Below, one piece after another: positions 5,549 to 7,177 of a DNA stretch of 7,177 nt. The stretch comes from Gemmataceae bacterium (GTDB taxonomy: Bacteria; Planctomycetota; Planctomycetia; Gemmatales; Gemmataceae), in assembly GCA_947490035.1 (NCBI GenBank), contig CANLGS010000200.1:1-7177 (forward strand), given 5' to 3'. The translations under genes and the position numbers were made by a program. Each line of letters opens with the position of its first letter. Position 1 is the stretch's first letter. The notes under the pieces were generated by a model that was not told the DNA's origin, did no database searches, and was given only the letters and a program-made list of their open reading frames with translations.

Positions 5549-6451
5549 ATGCACGGAACTCGTCCGCTCCTCGCGGTCCTCACGTTCTTCGCCGCCGGGG
5601 TGGCGGTTCGGGCCGACGATCCGCCCAAGAAGGCCGAACCCGAACGCCTGAAGCTCTGGAACGGCAACGCCCCGCAGGGCGACGACAGGTTCGAGAAGGC
5701 CGAGGCGTGGATCACCGTCCACCGGCCGGAGAAGCCCAACGGCACCGCCGCGGTGATCTGTCCGGGCGGCGGGTACGGGGGCCTCGTGACCGGGGCCGAG
5801 GGGCACGGGATCGCGGCCTGGCTGAACCGCCACGGCGTCACCGGGGTGGTGCTGGAGTACCGCCTCCCGAAGGGCCGGCCGTTCGTGCCGCTGCTCGACG
5901 CCCGGCGGGCGATCCGCACGGTGCGGGCCAACAGCACGGCGTGGGGGATCGACCCGGCGAAGGTCGGGATCATCGGGTTCTCGGCCGGCGGGCACCTGAC
6001 CTCGACGGCGGGGACGCACTTCGACGACGGCGACCCGAAGTCGGCGGACGCCGTCGAGAAGCATGGGGGCCGGCCCGACTTCATGATCCTCGTGTACCCG
6101 GTCATCTCGATGGGCGAAAAGGGACACGGCGGCTCCCGAACCAACCTGCTGGGGAAGCAACCGGACGAGAAGCACGTCAAGTTGTTCTCGAACGAGTTGC
6201 AGGTGACCGCCAAAACCCCGCCCGCGTTTCTGGCCCATGCGAAGGACGACAAGGTGGTCGTGCCGGAGAACAGCAAGGCGTTCCACGACGCACTGCAAGC
6301 ACAGAAGGTGCCGTCGAAGTACCTGGAGTTGGCTTCGGGCGGTCACGGCCTCAACGGGTACAAGGGGCCGATGTGGGACGCCTGGCAGGCACAGTCGCTG
6401 GCGTGGCTGGAGGAGTTGAAGTTCACCCCCGCGAGCGGGGAGAAGAAGTAG
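5549..6451 (+). CDS. Exported alpha/beta hydrolase (esterase/lipase, acetylxylan-esterase-like)
   Basis: 300 residues from ATG 5549. The open frame extends upstream to 5339, but the preceding residues do not look coding, and the chosen start gives a proper signal peptide (LLAVLTFFAAGVAVRA, cleavage near residue 22). Catalytic features of the serine alpha/beta hydrolases are all visible: oxyanion segment CPGGGYGGL (71-79), nucleophile elbow GFSAGGH with Ser145, acid in HAKDDKVVVP (probably Asp234), and His266 in SGGHGLNGY. The spacing fits the BD-FAE/esterase-lipase group common in planctomycetes and often annotated as acetylxylan esterase or 'xylanase'. It probably hydrolyses ester side chains of polysaccharides in the periplasm or outside the cell; the exact substrate is inference. 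The ribosome site is weak. The gene looks intact, with a normal length and high GC3. It is divergent from DUF1501. Confidence 0.9.
   Translation: MHGTRPLLAVLTFFAAGVAVRADDPPKKAEPERLKLWNGNAPQGDDRFEKAEAWITVHRPEKPNGTAAVICPGGGYGGLVTGAEGHGIAAWLNRHGVTGVVLEYRLPKGRPFVPLLDARRAIRTVRANSTAWGIDPAKVGIIGFSAGGHLTSTAGTHFDDGDPKSADAVEKHGGRPDFMILVYPVISMGEKGHGGSRTNLLGKQPDEKHVKLFSNELQVTAKTPPAFLAHAKDDKVVVPENSKAFHDALQAQKVPSKYLELASGGHGLNGYKGPMWDAWQAQSLAWLEELKFTPASGEKK
6427..6440 (+). other. GC hairpin at the 3' end of the hydrolase gene
   Basis: CCCCG (6427-6431) pairs with CGGGG (6436-6440) around a four-base loop, inside the last codons of the hydrolase gene. No T-tract follows, so it is not a convincing intrinsic terminator. 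Confidence 0.3.
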
Positions 6452-6782
6452 TCGCGGTGCGCCAAGTCGGTCCGGCCCGGTGACGGCGTGTCGCGTTCGC
6501 CAGCAGATGGAGACCGGGCTTCTCCCTGAACACCGGAGCCGATACGGTCGCAGCGCCGGTCCGGGAGGTCCGCTCACCGATCACGGGTTCCGTCGCGACC
6601 GGCCCCACGCCGGATCGTCGGCAAGGCCCGACACGGGCGATGAAAAGCGCATCGGTTTCGTATTTCGCCGGCACGTCGCCCCGCACCGGGCGGGTCCGGG
6701 CGACGGCGATCGAGCGGGAACGTGTCATGCTTTCTCTCAGGACAGACGCCACGTCGGGTCGGGCGGGGCCGAAGTCGGACCG
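6452..6782. other. ~330 nt without a convincing gene
   Basis: A minus-strand frame from ATG 6728 (GAGAGAAAGC just upstream) to 6423 encodes 101 residues starting MTRSRSIAVARTRPVRG. Its first ~30 codons are fairly GC3-rich, but it is low in recognisable features, overlaps the hydrolase gene end and has an uneven composition. I treat it as a weak hypothetical at best. No T-tract terminator for the hydrolase is visible. Confidence 0.3.
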
Positions 6783-7034
6783 TCACGAGTCGATGACTTG
6801 GCATCCCATCAGGCACCGCCCCGCCGCGGCGCGGATCTGCTCGTTCGGGTCCGCCGCCAGGATGCTCAGATCCATCCAGTCGTCCACGCCGGACAGTTGC
6901 CCGATCCGCTCGACCACCGCCAGCATGCGGAGCCGGTGGGGCACCCGGTTCTTGCGGTGAGCGGCTCCGAGAACCAACCGGCGGACGGGGGCGTTGCCCA
7001 TCTGGGTGAGCAAGAACGCGGCATTTTTGTTCAA
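6783..7034 (-). pseudogene. HEAT-repeat-like fragment
   Basis: 83 residues from TTG 7034. The stretch HRLRMLAVVERIGQLSGVDDWMDLSILAADPNEQIRAAAGRCLMG has the helix-turn-helix rhythm of HEAT-like repeats (DPNEQIRAAAGRCL is the typical second-helix pattern). HEAT repeats act as protein-protein scaffolds. One repeat is too little for a functional solenoid, there is no ribosome site, and the same frame is closed by TAG 7050-7052 just upstream. It therefore looks like the surviving C-terminus of a decayed longer gene. A genuine short protein using a TTG start cannot be excluded. Confidence 0.4.
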
Positions 7035-7049
7035 CGATCCGCGAGAGGG

Positions 7050-7177
7050 CTAGAATCCAGGCGATTCGCGATACCTGCGCTCCAAGTCGGCCATGAGTAT
7101 TGGCCGTTGCTTCTTGGATCGTGCCTTCCTCATGATCTTGCGTCGTTTCATTGCCTCTTGCTGGGATTGGGGCACTC
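7050..7177 (-). CDS. Partial basic protein, C-terminal end or small ORF
   Basis: The minus-strand frame is open from the window's right edge to TAG 7050-7052. ATG 7151 is preceded by AAGAGG at good spacing and would give 33 residues, MKRRKIMRKARSKKQR...RRYRESPGF, very rich in Lys/Arg. It could be a small basic peptide or the end of a larger gene beyond the window. It shares its frame with the HEAT-like fragment downstream, so the two may derive from one gene interrupted by the TAG. No family recognised. Confidence 0.3.
   Translation of the reverse strand, partial: VPQSQQEAMKRRKIMRKARSKKQRPILMADLERRYRESPGF

Noticed and set aside
5264..6577. 437-codon minus-strand frame opposite the hydrolase
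   Set aside because: It is antisense to a gene with a complete catalytic triad and signal peptide; the translation is low-complexity Arg/Pro/Gly.
1..7177. CRISPR array or tRNA/rRNA genes
   Set aside because: No regularly spaced direct repeats of suitable length and no cloverleaf or rRNA-like segments were seen.

Overview
The window looks like chromosomal DNA of a planctomycete, probably a Gemmata-type lineage. It is GC-rich, has a Tat-exported DUF1501 protein and an exported planctomycete-type alpha/beta hydrolase with very high GC at third codon positions, and has loosely packed genes with decayed fragments between them. The taxonomic call is inference from gene content and style; no rRNA or marker gene is present.

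Left half (1-3473), plus strand: a compact candidate retroelement-type cassette. It has (i) a ~531-residue protein shaped like a two-RecA-domain superfamily 2 helicase but with no recognisable Walker A motif; (ii) a ~390-nt interval without a convincing gene, whose sequence can be folded by hand into a nested set of helices. These include an 8-bp closing helix (1771-1778 with 2045-2052), a long-range helix (1783-1793 with 1933-1943), several abutting hairpins (one with a UUCG loop) and a ~70-nt extended hairpin (1938-2007). The interval ends in an intrinsic-terminator-like hairpin with a T-tract (2056-2098); (iii) a 451-residue reverse transcriptase with group II-like motifs and a YADD box. 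It starts at a GTG with a Shine-Dalgarno sequence just after the T-tract and has no visible maturase DNA-binding or endonuclease domain. The layout (accessory protein, structured RNA, stand-alone RT) recalls retrons and ncRNA-dependent defence RTs, but neither the RT nor the RNA matches a class I can name. This is the most likely undescribed system here.

Right half (3474-7177): ordinary planctomycete accessory chromosome. A decayed minus-strand gene remnant with an apparent frameshift (3543-3870) lies between the RT and a DUF1501 gene (minus, 3873-5264). A ~280-nt divergent spacer follows, then an exported alpha/beta hydrolase or esterase (plus, 5549-6451), about 330 nt with no convincing gene, a short HEAT-like fragment (minus, 6783-7034), and the basic C-terminal end of another minus-strand reading frame that leaves the window (7050-7177).

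If the cassette is a unit, the simplest model is one plus-strand transcript carrying the helicase-like gene and the RNA. Most transcripts would stop at 2098 and release the RNA, and read-through would supply the RT, which could use the RNA as template, primer or scaffold. This model is inference; the sequence shows only the gene order, motifs and complementarities. All foldings were found by eye, without energy calculation or covariation.
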